NCBI GenBank assembly: GCA_964370445.1
Contig: CAYJJK010000011.1
Span: forward strand, 1-38,328
Length of the DNA: 38,328 bases
Direction of reading: 5' to 3'
DNA from: JAAYCI01 sp964370445
Lineage (GTDB): Bacteria; Bacillota; Clostridia; Oscillospirales; Ruminococcaceae
Part shown: positions 1 through 8,648 of the stretch, one piece after another
Numbering within the stretch: position 1 is the stretch's first letter
Layout: each line of letters opens with the position of its first letter
Notes under the pieces: generated by a model
Seen by the model: the letters and a program-made list of their open reading frames with translations, nothing else
The model's database searches: none
Told to the model about the DNA's origin: nothing
Program-made: the position numbers and the translations under genes

Positions 1-1122
1 AGCTTTCAATAACTCATCGCCTTTTTCAAACGAATATAGCTCATTGATGGATTTAAAGTTCACAAAATCGAACTTCACAATTATAAAGGGAGTGTCTTTG
101 TTTTGTGTTAGCAATTTTTTAGCTTCTATTTTTAGTTTATTTAAATTATATGCACCCGTTAGCTCATCATAATAGGCAAGTTTTTCTACCGTTTTATAGT
201 TAATACGCCTTATATACAAAAGGTAGGCTATAAACAGCAAAAAACATAAAAGAATGACAAAAGCCACTTTAAGCATGCTGAATAAAATGTCATTCATGGC
301 TTCATTCATTACTTCCATGGGCACAACTGTAACAATAGACCAATTATTTAGCTCAATAGGACGGTAATCGCACAATTTTCTTACTCCTTCATACTTGTAT
401 TCAACCGTGCCTGTTCTCCCATCTATAATATCCTGCTGAATCTCATCTGCCGAGCGATTGTTTTCAATAACTGCCGATTCAAAAATATGGTTGATGTCTG
501 TAGCCACGCCATGAACAGAAGCCGATTCAAGCATTATCATGCCTTCTTGGTTTACAACCGCAGTGTAGCTGGAACCACCAAAGGCTTCACTTAAAAATGC
601 TCTCAAGTAATCGTCGGTATATTCTGCTGCAACCACACCGGAAATTTCACCGTTTTCATAAATGGGTGTTGCTGCCGTTAGCACTATGTCCTGAGATGCG
701 ACCGACTCGCCCGGTTCTGACAAGATGAACTCCCCTTGAAGTGCTACGGTAAAGTATGGTTTTTGCGAAATATCAACTATTTCCCCATTAGAATGCACCC
801 CAACTCCTGTTTCATCACAAACAACAAAAGCCGAAAAACCTTGATGTTCTATAAGACCATTTAAATATTCAACAATTTGGCTTTCATTGTTGCCCATGAT
901 TACCAATGTCTCTGCAATACTGTTTAAAGCATTGCGCTCATTTAACAACTCTGAATTGAAGGTGAACTGTTGTTGGCCCGATATTTCACTTAATGTTTGT
1001 GCCGTTGAACTCTCTAGCTGAGTTCTAACACTCTGATTAAACATAATGAGGCTTGTTATAATCAGCACCATTATTAATATCATTGCCCCTACAGTAATCG
1101 CTTTTTGATTGTTTTTGTTCAT
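1..1122 (-). CDS. Membrane sensor diguanylate cyclase-type protein (Cache + GGDEF), 3' end outside window
   Basis: The reading frame is open from an ATG at 1122 to the left edge, giving 374 residues without a stop. It starts with a short cytoplasmic tail (MNKNNQKA), a transmembrane helix around residues 8-28, and a long extracellular region with the look of a double Cache ligand-binding domain (to about residue 275). A second helix follows, then the start of a GGDEF domain (YDELTGAYN). The visible part keeps the metal-type Asp (KFDFVNFKSIN) and the GD of the substrate pocket, but the usual second Asp of DxD is Val and the usual GH is SF. The GGDEF motif itself lies beyond the window, so catalytic competence cannot be judged; such divergent domains often precede EAL domains (inference). 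It is the third gene of a minus-strand run, 110 bases after the preceding gene. Confidence 0.88.
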   Translation of the reverse strand, partial: MNKNNQKAITVGAMILIMVLIITSLIMFNQSVRTQLESSTAQTLSEISGQQQFTFNSELLNERNALNSIAETLVIMGNNESQIVEYLNGLIEHQGFSAFVVCDETGVGVHSNGEIVDISQKPYFTVALQGEFILSEPGESVASQDIVLTAATPIYENGEISGVVAAEYTDDYLRAFLSEAFGGSSYTAVVNQEGMIMLESASVHGVATDINHIFESAVIENNRSADEIQQDIIDGRTGTVEYKYEGVRKLCDYRPIELNNWSIVTVVPMEVMNEAMNDILFSMLKVAFVILLCFLLFIAYLLYIRRINYKTVEKLAYYDELTGAYNLNKLKIEAKKLLTQNKDTPFIIVKFDFVNFKSINELYSFEKGDELLKA

Positions 1123-1232
1123 TATTTCACCCTCATTAAAACTTGCCCTCTAAAGCAAAGAATCTATTTCAAAAAATCCACTGCGTGTGTTTGAAGGCCG
1201 CAAGACACAATTTCTAAAAACCATCTGACATT

Positions 1233-2465
1233 TTATGTACTTTGGAGAGAAGCCGTTTTGCGATGCTTCTTTCGCTTTTTTTTCATTTCATACATGCGCT
1301 CATCGCCAAGAGAAATAAGTTCTGATAAAGAAGTTTCACTATCATTTTCTGAAAATACAATCCCATAGCTGATTGAGGTAGGGTATGGTTTGTTATGCAA
1401 GGTAGAAATTTGTTGCACGGCAGTGTAGCAACGAACCACTTTGGCGTTCACCTGTATATCTTCATTGTAAGAACCTACCGCTAAAATTTCATCCCCACCA
1501 TACCGGCCAACCGAATCTCCCCCAAATGCCTCTTGTGCAATATCGGCCACCTGCTTAATATAAAAATCGCCTTCATTATGTCCAAACGTATCGTTGGCAT
1601 ATTTAAGCCCGTCTATGTCTAAAAACACGAGAAAAAACCGCTCTTTTTTTTCAATTTTATTGGCAAGGATAGACATAATGGTTTCACGCTCTAAAAGGCC
1701 TGTTAGCATATCTTTTTCAGCCTCTTGTTTTAGCTGGCTCACCAATTGGCGCTGTGTTTTATTGTGAGCCTGTGTGGTTTCAACCGTGTGCACCATAAGC
1801 CTTAAATTGGCCAATTGATAGGCATAAACCATAAATGCTGCAAAAGATAAGATAAAAATAACACCTGAAAAAATGTAAAAATAAAGTTGCCCACTTGCAC
1901 CATCATGCGCTGCAAATGTGCCATCTATGACATGAACTCCCAAATTGATGATGGCAAATATGCCGGTTAAAAATCGGATGTTCTTTTTGTCAGAAAGAAT
2001 GGTGTCAAGATATATTTTTAGAAGTGTTTTTCTTGCCAATGTGATGGTATTGATAGACAGCCCGCAGGCAAGTATCAACACAACAGCTTGTAAAAATTGT
2101 TGGCTCATTACCTCTTCAACGGTTCCGCCTACAAACAAGGTGGTGGCACCAACCAGTGCAACACGCTTGGCCAAAAGGTTTAGGGCAAACGTAAGCGAAA
2201 TAAACAAAGCACTTTGGAAACTCAGCCTGAAAATCAACAAATATTCTGCCAGTAGCAAGCAGATAAATAATAAGCTCGTAATCGCTTCGTATTTGATGCC
2301 CAAAAATTGGATGTTTACAATCCAAAATGATAAATTAACCACATAACTTACAAAGCACCACAACACTCGGTTTTTACTGTAATTGAAAATATGAGATGAA
2401 TAAGAAAAGAAAACAATATGGTATATTCCATATATAAGGGCCAAAAGAGCGTACCAAATGAGCAT
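1233..2465 (-). CDS. Multi-pass membrane GGDEF protein with GGDEI signature
   Basis: A 410-residue protein with about seven hydrophobic helices in residues 1-220, a short coiled linker (about 225-250), and a C-terminal GGDEF domain (about 250-405). The domain keeps FLDIDGLKYANDTFGHNEGD, covering the metal and guanine-binding residues. The signature reads GGDEI (323-327) in place of GGDEF. The inhibitory I-site RxxD is lost: the Arg position is Phe (FGGD, 314-317). If active it would make c-di-GMP from two GTP without product inhibition at that site; this is inference. The ATG at 2465 has a GGGG-type ribosome binding site. It lies 20 bases downstream of the preceding GGDEF gene, so the two are probably co-transcribed. 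The N-terminal sensor is not one I recognise by name. Confidence 0.9.
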   Translation of the reverse strand: MLIWYALLALIYGIYHIVFFSYSSHIFNYSKNRVLWCFVSYVVNLSFWIVNIQFLGIKYEAITSLLFICLLLAEYLLIFRLSFQSALFISLTFALNLLAKRVALVGATTLFVGGTVEEVMSQQFLQAVVLILACGLSINTITLARKTLLKIYLDTILSDKKNIRFLTGIFAIINLGVHVIDGTFAAHDGASGQLYFYIFSGVIFILSFAAFMVYAYQLANLRLMVHTVETTQAHNKTQRQLVSQLKQEAEKDMLTGLLERETIMSILANKIEKKERFFLVFLDIDGLKYANDTFGHNEGDFYIKQVADIAQEAFGGDSVGRYGGDEILAVGSYNEDIQVNAKVVRCYTAVQQISTLHNKPYPTSISYGIVFSENDSETSLSELISLGDERMYEMKKKRKKHRKTASLQST

Positions 2466-2485
2466 TATCTTTCTAACCCCTTTCT

Positions 2486-3694
2486 TTAGGCATAAAATGA
2501 TTTTTTATTTATTCGCATTTCTTCGTCCGCCTTGGATAAGATGTAATCAACACCCTTTAACTGAAGCTCCCTATCTACATAAAGTGCACCAATACTTGCA
2601 GACACAGAAAATTCTTCTTCCAGTTCTTCTTGTGTAAGACATACCTCAATGCGCTCCATTATTTTTTTGGCAGTTTCGCGGTGTTCACTTGTAAGCACCA
2701 CAACAAATTCATCCCCGCCCACACGTGATACGGCATCTCTTTCTCTTACCACATTAGATAAAACCTTAGCCACGCGGCAAATAAGCCTATCTCCGGATGC
2801 ATGCCCATACTGGTCATTTGTCATTTTTAATGCATTGATATCGACAAACAACACTGTGAACCCAACCGTTTGCTCAGCAATCACGTCTTCCAAAAACGAA
2901 ATCATGTATCGACGGTTATATACACCGGTAAGAGCATCTCTCTCCATTTTTTCGCTCAGCACCGTTTTGGTACTCTCAAGGTATATTTTCTCATTGGTCA
3001 GTGCATCAGACTGCTTTTGGTAATGGGCAGCATCCAGCAACGTGCAACTATAGCCAAAGAGATAATAAAAAGAGGTAATTACAAAAACAGATGTAAAAAT
3101 GGTGAGCAGTAGCTGTGCATTGTATTGTAAATCATTAAAAATAGTGGCAACTAAAACAGATTCGTACAGCACTGTACCCAAAACCGATACAAGCAAAAGC
3201 AGAGAGTACTTGCCGGCATTGGTTACATGCTGAATGGAATTGGTACTGAAACATATTTTAACAACCGGCAACACAATCACAGATAAAACAAAGCAACTGG
3301 CAAAGACCGCAATTCCGCGATATTGCGGTGAATGTAAAACATCTACCGGTGCGATGCCTGCAATACGGCCAATAATGGCCACAGTGGGGATGGTAAAGGC
3401 GGCAATGTTCATGGCAAAAATAGAAGAACCGCAAAACACCTGTAGCCAGCTGGCTTTTGAAAAAAGCTTGAACTCAATGGCCAAAACAATGGTTACAAGC
3501 CCATAAAAGAATTCATGCTGAATAGACAAACCCACACTTCCCAATAGCAACAAACAGTTTACAAGCGCAAAAATATACATCTGTAAGGCACTTTGCTTTG
3601 CGCCTATAAGAATTTTCTTTGTATATTTAAATATCTCTAGCTGATAAACAAAAAACATGCCTAACGCCATAATGTCCAAAAAATAATTCGACAT
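2486..3694 (-). CDS. Multi-pass membrane diguanylate cyclase (GGDEF, intact I-site)
   Basis: A 402-residue protein with about seven predicted membrane helices (roughly residues 5-220), a short helical linker (225-250) and a complete GGDEF domain. The domain shows ERDALTGVYNRR (251-262), FVDINALKMTNDQYGHASGD, RERD (317-320, an RxxD inhibitory site) and GGDEF (326-330), spaced as in product-inhibited enzymes. It is expected to convert two GTP to c-di-GMP in response to a membrane signal. The ATG at 3694 follows a purine-rich ribosome binding site (ggggaagaga). It is the first gene of the minus-strand GGDEF run, behind a promoter at 3726-3755. Its overall layout resembles the next gene downstream, which suggests duplication and divergence, but I did not align them. 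Confidence 0.93.
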   Translation of the reverse strand: MSNYFLDIMALGMFFVYQLEIFKYTKKILIGAKQSALQMYIFALVNCLLLLGSVGLSIQHEFFYGLVTIVLAIEFKLFSKASWLQVFCGSSIFAMNIAAFTIPTVAIIGRIAGIAPVDVLHSPQYRGIAVFASCFVLSVIVLPVVKICFSTNSIQHVTNAGKYSLLLLVSVLGTVLYESVLVATIFNDLQYNAQLLLTIFTSVFVITSFYYLFGYSCTLLDAAHYQKQSDALTNEKIYLESTKTVLSEKMERDALTGVYNRRYMISFLEDVIAEQTVGFTVLFVDINALKMTNDQYGHASGDRLICRVAKVLSNVVRERDAVSRVGGDEFVVVLTSEHRETAKKIMERIEVCLTQEELEEEFSVSASIGALYVDRELQLKGVDYILSKADEEMRINKKSFYA

Positions 3695-3725
3695 AGTTCT
3701 CTTCCCCTGTGTATTCTTAAATAAA

Positions 3726-3755
3726 ATTATACCATATTTTCACTCAATAACGCAA
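3726..3755 (-). promoter_or_regulatory. Predicted promoter of the minus-strand GGDEF genes
   Basis: On the minus strand there is a TATAAT -10 box (3726-3731) with an upstream TGn extension, and a weak -35 TTGCGT (3750-3755) at an 18-base spacing. The ATG at 3694 lies about 25 bases after the expected start of transcription. Confidence 0.62.
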
Positions 3756-4218
3756 ATATTGCTGCTGTAAAATAGCATGATTGGTGCAAGCAATCTAGTG
3801 TTCCGCTCCCTTATACTTTGATTAAATACATTCAAAGAGGTTTACGGACCTACATATTTTATTTTATTCAGTTTTGTCTTCATTCTAATAACGCGAAAGC
3901 GCAACCTCTCAAACTCAAAGCACCGGCCTAAACCGATTGGAAAGCCAAACTTTTAACCCACATTTCAAGAATAAAATCGCTGTCTATCCAGTTTATTTCT
4001 ATAACAGTTACGTTACAAAATGACATTGCAACTTTGCAAATGTGTGAAAAAAGCCAGGTGATAGATGGCTCATACATACAGCCCTTTGCTTCAAACCATC
4101 TATGAATTGTGATTTCAAAACCATTCGCTTGGATAGTATAGCAAAATTCTAGGAAATAAACAAGCCTAACACAAAAAAACCGATATTTCCTCTCTGGCAA
4201 AAAAACTTCATCATTCTC
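3756..4218. other. Intergenic region between divergent GGDEF genes
   Basis: The AT-rich space between the two divergent GGDEF transcription units. I see no convincing gene. A 109-codon minus-strand reading frame (3928-4257) covers much of it but has no good ribosome binding site, and its start overlaps the promoter of the plus-strand gene. Candidate promoters sit at both ends of the region (3726-3755 and 4219-4250). Confidence 0.4.
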
Positions 4219-4250
4219 TTTACAAATCACACGTAATAGGCTATTATAAT
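4219..4250 (+). promoter_or_regulatory. Possible promoter of the plus-strand GGDEF gene
   Basis: A perfect TATAAT (4245-4250) lies 31 bases before the ATG at 4282. The best -35 (TTTACA, 4219-4224) is at a 20-base spacing, longer than ideal, so the -10 is the main evidence. Confidence 0.4.
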
Positions 4251-4281
4251 ACATCAAATTTTATGGGGTAAATTTGCTTTT

Positions 4282-5523
4282 ATGATACTTGAATTTTTGA
4301 CAGCTCTTTATTTCGTTTTCTTTTTCATCACAAATGTGATGTATTTTCAAATTTGCAATACGGTATTAACCGAGTGCCGGTTTTCAAAAAAAGTTCTATA
4401 CTTTGTCGCCTTTTGCAACAGCTGTTTATTCAGCTTTATGGTGTATAATTTTAACCAGCTTCCCACTGTCACCTATTTATTGGTGCTCTTTGGTAGCATC
4501 ATCCAATTGATTGTATTATTTAAAAACCATCTTCTGGGTATTTTAATGTGTTCTTTTATGGCCATCATTTATTTGGTGTGCATAGAATCCATTGTAATTT
4601 CTACCGGCACATTAATTTTAAATACAACCTTGGCCAATTTGACACACAACCATCTTTTACTTTTTAGCCACATTGTTATTTCTTGGTTTATCTGCATGTT
4701 GGTGGCTATTTCCATTCACTTTTTTGTGCCCGGACGCTATTTGCAAATCATCAACCAAAACAAAGAACAAGTCTTGTTCGTTTTGGGTTTTTTGTTTCTT
4801 GCCACGGTTTATTTAACATTAAATTCTTTCATCTACGCAAACGCCGATACATTCAACTCCATCTATTTACCGATACATCAGATTATTTCACCTCTTGTTT
4901 GGCTGTTAACCGTATCATTAGCTGTGTCGCTTTTAATTCGCTTTGATTATCTTCATGGCTACAAAGTAAAATCCGGCCTTTTGCAACAAACGGTCGATAG
5001 GCAGAAATCCGAGCTTCTTGAAAGCAAAACCAGGGCCGAGCGCGATTCCCTCATGGGCATCTACAACAAATCTGCTGTAGAAGAAAAGATTGGTGACGCA
5101 CTAAAAGAGATTGATGAAGGTACTTTTTATATATTGGACATCGACAATTTCAAGAACATCAATGATAGCAAAGGCCATCCATTTGGTGATAAAGTATTGG
5201 TTTATTTATCCAAAAGGCTGCTACACACATTTAGACAACAAGACATTGTAGGGCGCATTGGCGGAGATGAATTTGTCATCTTCCAAAAATATACGATGTC
5301 GGAGGAACAAGTTGCAAAAAGAGCACAAACTTTGTGTAATGACATGCGTGTGCCCTTTGTGGACGAATGCGGAGAAAGTGTTTCGGTTTCTATCAGTGTT
5401 GGCATTGCCTTGGCACCCAAACACGGAAAAGATTTTGAATCTTTATATCAAAAAGCAGACATTGCACTCTACCAAGCAAAAAACATGGGTAAAAATACAT
5501 TTTCTGTCTATAACGAAACTTAG
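4282..5523 (+). CDS. Multi-pass membrane diguanylate cyclase (GGDEF, intact I-site)
   Basis: A 413-residue protein with about seven hydrophobic helices in residues 1-222, a helical linker (230-255) and a GGDEF domain (about 255-410). Key features are RDSLMGIYNK, ILDIDNFKNINDSKGHPFGD, RQQD (318-321, RxxD inhibitory site) and GGDEF (327-331), followed by a conserved VSVSISVGIA strand. It should be an active, product-inhibited c-di-GMP synthase at the membrane. It is divergent from the three minus-strand GGDEF genes and appears to be a single-gene unit ending at the hairpin at 5582-5611. The start is ATG at 4282; the ribosome binding site is weak (ggggt about 13 bases upstream). Confidence 0.93.
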   Translation: MILEFLTALYFVFFFITNVMYFQICNTVLTECRFSKKVLYFVAFCNSCLFSFMVYNFNQLPTVTYLLVLFGSIIQLIVLFKNHLLGILMCSFMAIIYLVCIESIVISTGTLILNTTLANLTHNHLLLFSHIVISWFICMLVAISIHFFVPGRYLQIINQNKEQVLFVLGFLFLATVYLTLNSFIYANADTFNSIYLPIHQIISPLVWLLTVSLAVSLLIRFDYLHGYKVKSGLLQQTVDRQKSELLESKTRAERDSLMGIYNKSAVEEKIGDALKEIDEGTFYILDIDNFKNINDSKGHPFGDKVLVYLSKRLLHTFRQQDIVGRIGGDEFVIFQKYTMSEEQVAKRAQTLCNDMRVPFVDECGESVSVSISVGIALAPKHGKDFESLYQKADIALYQAKNMGKNTFSVYNET

Positions 5524-5581
5524 TTTTTTTAGCAAAATCAATGCAAAGTTTTGAATTTTTGTTTCACCACAGCATAAATGC

Positions 5582-5611
5582 AAAAAGAACACCCTTTAAG
5601 GTGTTCTTTTT
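5582..5611. terminator. Bidirectional intrinsic terminator
   Basis: A perfect 12-bp stem (5582-5593 with 5600-5611) around a 6-base loop, with A-rich and T-rich outer ends. It therefore works as a terminator on both strands. It lies between the ends of the plus-strand GGDEF gene and the minus-strand NHL gene and probably serves both. Confidence 0.85.
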
Positions 5612-5747
5612 GTATACACAGAATGATATTGAAGCCGCTAAACAGCCTTAACACAATCGTCCCTGCGTTTGTTTCACTTATGCCGGGCATCCTATTGCCT
5701 TGCATTCTTTTCAAAAACCGCCACTTGAATCACAACACAGAACTGCT

Positions 5748-6734
5748 TTACGTCAATTCTACAGCAAAAAGGTCGTGTGCAAACACATCCCCCACCCAAA
5801 GCTCCTCGTCTATCACAGCCACAGCCCGTGGATCCACAGGTGCAAAACCATCATGTATCGCTCCTGTTTCTAAAAACGTGGTCACTTCACCGTTTTCTAT
5901 AGCCCTAATCACACCATTTCCGCTATCGGCCACATATAAAACACCCTCGTGCTCCACTGCATTTGTGGGCCAGCTAAACTGCGCCTCTTCAGTTACACCA
6001 TTTGCATACCCTTCTTGCCCGGTCACACCAGCAAAGGTTGTCACCGTTCCATCTTGAATTTTACAAATGCGATGGTTACCACTATCCACCACATAAAGTG
6101 TTCCATCTTCATAATGTAAACCTGTAGGTTCGTTAAATTGAGCCTGTTCAAGAGAACCCTCTGTATCGCCCGCCTGATTTGGCCTTCCCGCATATAAGGA
6201 TACTTCACCTTCGGTGGTGATTTCTCTTATAATATGGTTTCCAGTGTCTGCCACAAGCAAATTCCCATTTTCTAAGGTAATAATTCCGGTTGGGCGGCTA
6301 AAGCTCACTTCCCCTGCCACCCCATTGTCGTAACCCTCTTCGTCACCACCAAGGGTGGCCACTGTTTCATTTTCCCAATCAAAAAAACGCACACGGTGAT
6401 TGTCTGTGTCTGTAATGGCATATCCCTCTAAAAATTCCGTTATGTCCCACAGATAACCAAATGAGGCACTTTGCGCCACGCCATCCTGGCTGCCACCCAT
6501 AGGCATTCCATTGGCATCTACTTGCTCTGAATCACCCGCTAATTTTGTATAGCTTCCATTTTCTTCATAAAGCCATATTGCATTTTGGAATGCATCTGTA
6601 AACAAAAATCCGCCATCTTCCAGCTCGTAAATTGCAGTAGGCGCTATGATTTCCTCATCATTTTGTGCATATACCAAAACCCCTGTACTTAAAATCAGCA
6701 CAACACATATGACCACTATCCATTTTTTGTGCAT
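5748..6734 (-). CDS. Secreted NHL-repeat beta-propeller protein
   Basis: A 328-residue protein with an N-terminal signal peptide (MHKKWIVVICVVLILSTGVLVYA, shown here up to VLVYA as the likely cleavage region). It is followed by repeated NHL blades such as LLVADTGNHIIREI, LYVVDSGNHRICKI and LYVADSGNGVIRAI, spaced about 50-60 residues apart. About five or six blades are visible, enough for most of a propeller. NHL propellers usually bind ligands or proteins and are rarely catalytic; there is no catalytic motif to argue otherwise. It is the last gene of the minus-strand signalling operon, 29 bases after the CHASE2 cyclase gene. Its product should be extracellular or at the membrane surface, on the same side as the CHASE2 and FecR domains. 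The ATG at 6734 has an AGGGGAT-type ribosome binding site. Confidence 0.85.
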   Translation of the reverse strand: MHKKWIVVICVVLILSTGVLVYAQNDEEIIAPTAIYELEDGGFLFTDAFQNAIWLYEENGSYTKLAGDSEQVDANGMPMGGSQDGVAQSASFGYLWDITEFLEGYAITDTDNHRVRFFDWENETVATLGGDEEGYDNGVAGEVSFSRPTGIITLENGNLLVADTGNHIIREITTEGEVSLYAGRPNQAGDTEGSLEQAQFNEPTGLHYEDGTLYVVDSGNHRICKIQDGTVTTFAGVTGQEGYANGVTEEAQFSWPTNAVEHEGVLYVADSGNGVIRAIENGEVTTFLETGAIHDGFAPVDPRAVAVIDEELWVGDVFAHDLFAVELT

Positions 6735-6763
6735 ATCAAATCCCCTTCTATGCTAATCATTCA

Positions 6764-8581
6764 TCACTCTATCAATTCTTCCACCTTAAAAATTTCAAAC
6801 TGGTCACTTTTACCTTTTAACTTGATGCTAGTGCCTTGAGAAGTGAATCGCACTCTTTTCTCTAAGGCTTTTTGAACACCTGGGCTTACATAGATACAGC
6901 CGGGGGGTGCGTTGCTTTCTAGGCGTGCGGCCGTGTTTACGGTATCCCCAATTGCAGTGTAATCCATACGTACAGTTGAACCAATGTTTCCCACAATTGC
7001 CGGCCCATAGTTGATGCCTATGCCAAATTGCACCGTATGTCCATACTTTTCTAAAAGATCTTTACCCAGTTCCTCAGCGCCTTCTACCATGTCCAGCGCC
7101 GCTTTCACCGCTTTAAAAATACTGTCTTCCTGTGGTAGAGGAGCCCCCCAAAAAGCCATGGTGCAGTCTCCTATATATTTATCCAGTGTGCCCTCGTTTT
7201 GAAACACGCAGTAGCTTGTTAAGCTTAAATAACGGTTTACAATGTCTACAACATCCCGTGGTGGCAGTTTTTCCGACATTGTAGTAAAACCCCGAATATC
7301 CACAAAAAGCACTGCTATATCAGCAAGTTTTCCACCAAGCTCCAATGTTTTTGGGTCTCCATCCAGCAATTCTGACACCACTTGCGGCGCCACATATCGC
7401 CTAAATGTATTGATAACCCGACGTTTTTCTAGTGCCGCGCGAGCATAATTTGTTGCCACTGACAAAATATAACATAATGTAACTGAGAGTGGCACATAAA
7501 CCACCTGTAGCACATAGCCGGCATTCCACAAAAATAGACACAACCCCACCCAGCCCAGTGAGATGCCCAGCCACATCAGCGTGGCTGGCAAAATTTTACG
7601 ATTGTAAAACCACAAAAGACAAAAGAATGTAACCAAAACCAGAAAAACCGTTTGCGAAAAGTGCAACACTTCGGTTTTGGTTTCACCACGCAACAAGGCA
7701 GAAATGGCATTGGCCTGATACTCTACACCATACATTTTCACAGCATGATCAATAGCAGTGGTGTATTCGTCGAACATTCCCTGTGTATATGGGCCAATCA
7801 ACACAATTTTTCCCGCAAAAATATCTGGGTCTAGCTCGCCGTTCACAAGCTGTGTCACCGAAAAACCATCATCAAAACCAGACGGCTTTGTTTGAAATGG
7901 CACATACCAACGATAAAGGGGATCCATCGGGGGTACCTGTGTGGCAGGCAAGCCCTGAAACTCCATATATTTTTTGTAGATAGTTTGATGAAATGAAGGC
8001 ACCAGCTCACCGTTTGGCAGCTCCACCTGCCATATGGCATGACGCAAAATTCCATCTTCATCTATCATTGCATTCACATGCCCTTGTGCACTCACATTGC
8101 GCAACGCTTCATATGGTTCCTCGTAATACAACACCGAGTAATCCTCCATATAAAAGCTTTCGCTTTCTTCTATAACAAGTTCTGAGCCAAAGGTGGCAGA
8201 AGTGGCCACAACCACATTGTTATATTCTCCGGCTGCCTCGGCAAGGTGTGCATCCGCCTCTATTGAATCACTTTCGCCCACAAACAAAGTATCCAGCCCA
8301 ATAACAGCCGGCCGCCTTTCGGGGTCTGCATTCAGATATTCCACAGCCGATGCTAAAACCTCTCGCGACCATGGCATGGTTCCATAGGCCTCCACAGCGG
8401 TTTCATCCATACCAACAAGCACAATATCTGGATTTGCCGCACCCGGCCGTTGATAAAGTGCGTCAGAAATCGTATTGGCTGCACCTAGAAAAATTTGTGA
8501 GCCACTTAGCAGAGCCATTAATAATGCTCCCACTAGCGCAAGCGGCAAAGCCCTTCGCAGTTTATAGAGATGTTGTACCAA
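6764..8581 (-). CDS. CHASE2-domain class III adenylate cyclase
   Basis: A 605-residue protein. An N-terminal helix (about 12-34) leads to an extracellular CHASE2 sensor domain (about 40-300). Three closely spaced helices follow (about 305-385), then a cytoplasmic class III cyclase domain (421-595). Visible catalytic residues are the two metal Asp (FVDIRGFT, D428; YIGD, D472), Lys468 of the adenine pocket and the Asn/Arg pair in NTAARLE (N549, R553). YTAIGD places Thr (T542) at the second adenine-selecting position, as in the class IIIb (cyanobacterial CyaC-like) enzymes. ATP to cAMP is therefore the expected reaction. The start is TTG at 8581, with GGAGG six bases upstream. The gene lies between the FecR lipoprotein gene (67-base gap) and the NHL gene. 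Cyclic AMP signalling is uncommon in Firmicutes. Confidence 0.93.
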   Translation of the reverse strand: MVQHLYKLRRALPLALVGALLMALLSGSQIFLGAANTISDALYQRPGAANPDIVLVGMDETAVEAYGTMPWSREVLASAVEYLNADPERRPAVIGLDTLFVGESDSIEADAHLAEAAGEYNNVVVATSATFGSELVIEESESFYMEDYSVLYYEEPYEALRNVSAQGHVNAMIDEDGILRHAIWQVELPNGELVPSFHQTIYKKYMEFQGLPATQVPPMDPLYRWYVPFQTKPSGFDDGFSVTQLVNGELDPDIFAGKIVLIGPYTQGMFDEYTTAIDHAVKMYGVEYQANAISALLRGETKTEVLHFSQTVFLVLVTFFCLLWFYNRKILPATLMWLGISLGWVGLCLFLWNAGYVLQVVYVPLSVTLCYILSVATNYARAALEKRRVINTFRRYVAPQVVSELLDGDPKTLELGGKLADIAVLFVDIRGFTTMSEKLPPRDVVDIVNRYLSLTSYCVFQNEGTLDKYIGDCTMAFWGAPLPQEDSIFKAVKAALDMVEGAEELGKDLLEKYGHTVQFGIGINYGPAIVGNIGSTVRMDYTAIGDTVNTAARLESNAPPGCIYVSPGVQKALEKRVRFTSQGTSIKLKGKSDQFEIFKVEELIE

Positions 8582-8648
8582 ACGTAGCCTCCGTATTATG
8601 CTCTCTTAAAAGTTGCACGCAGTAGAACTTTAAAAGCACAGACCCCTT

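Noticed and set aside
3928..4257. A 109-codon minus-strand reading frame between the divergent GGDEF genes
   Set aside because: It has no good ribosome binding site, its start overlaps the predicted promoter of the plus-strand GGDEF gene, and the product is unfamiliar. The composition is not clearly random, so a comparison with relatives would be decisive.
5578..6057. A 159-codon plus-strand reading frame over the terminator and the end of the NHL gene
   Set aside because: It starts within the terminator hairpin and runs antisense to the clear NHL-repeat gene; the product is Ser/Thr/Cys-rich without a recognisable fold.
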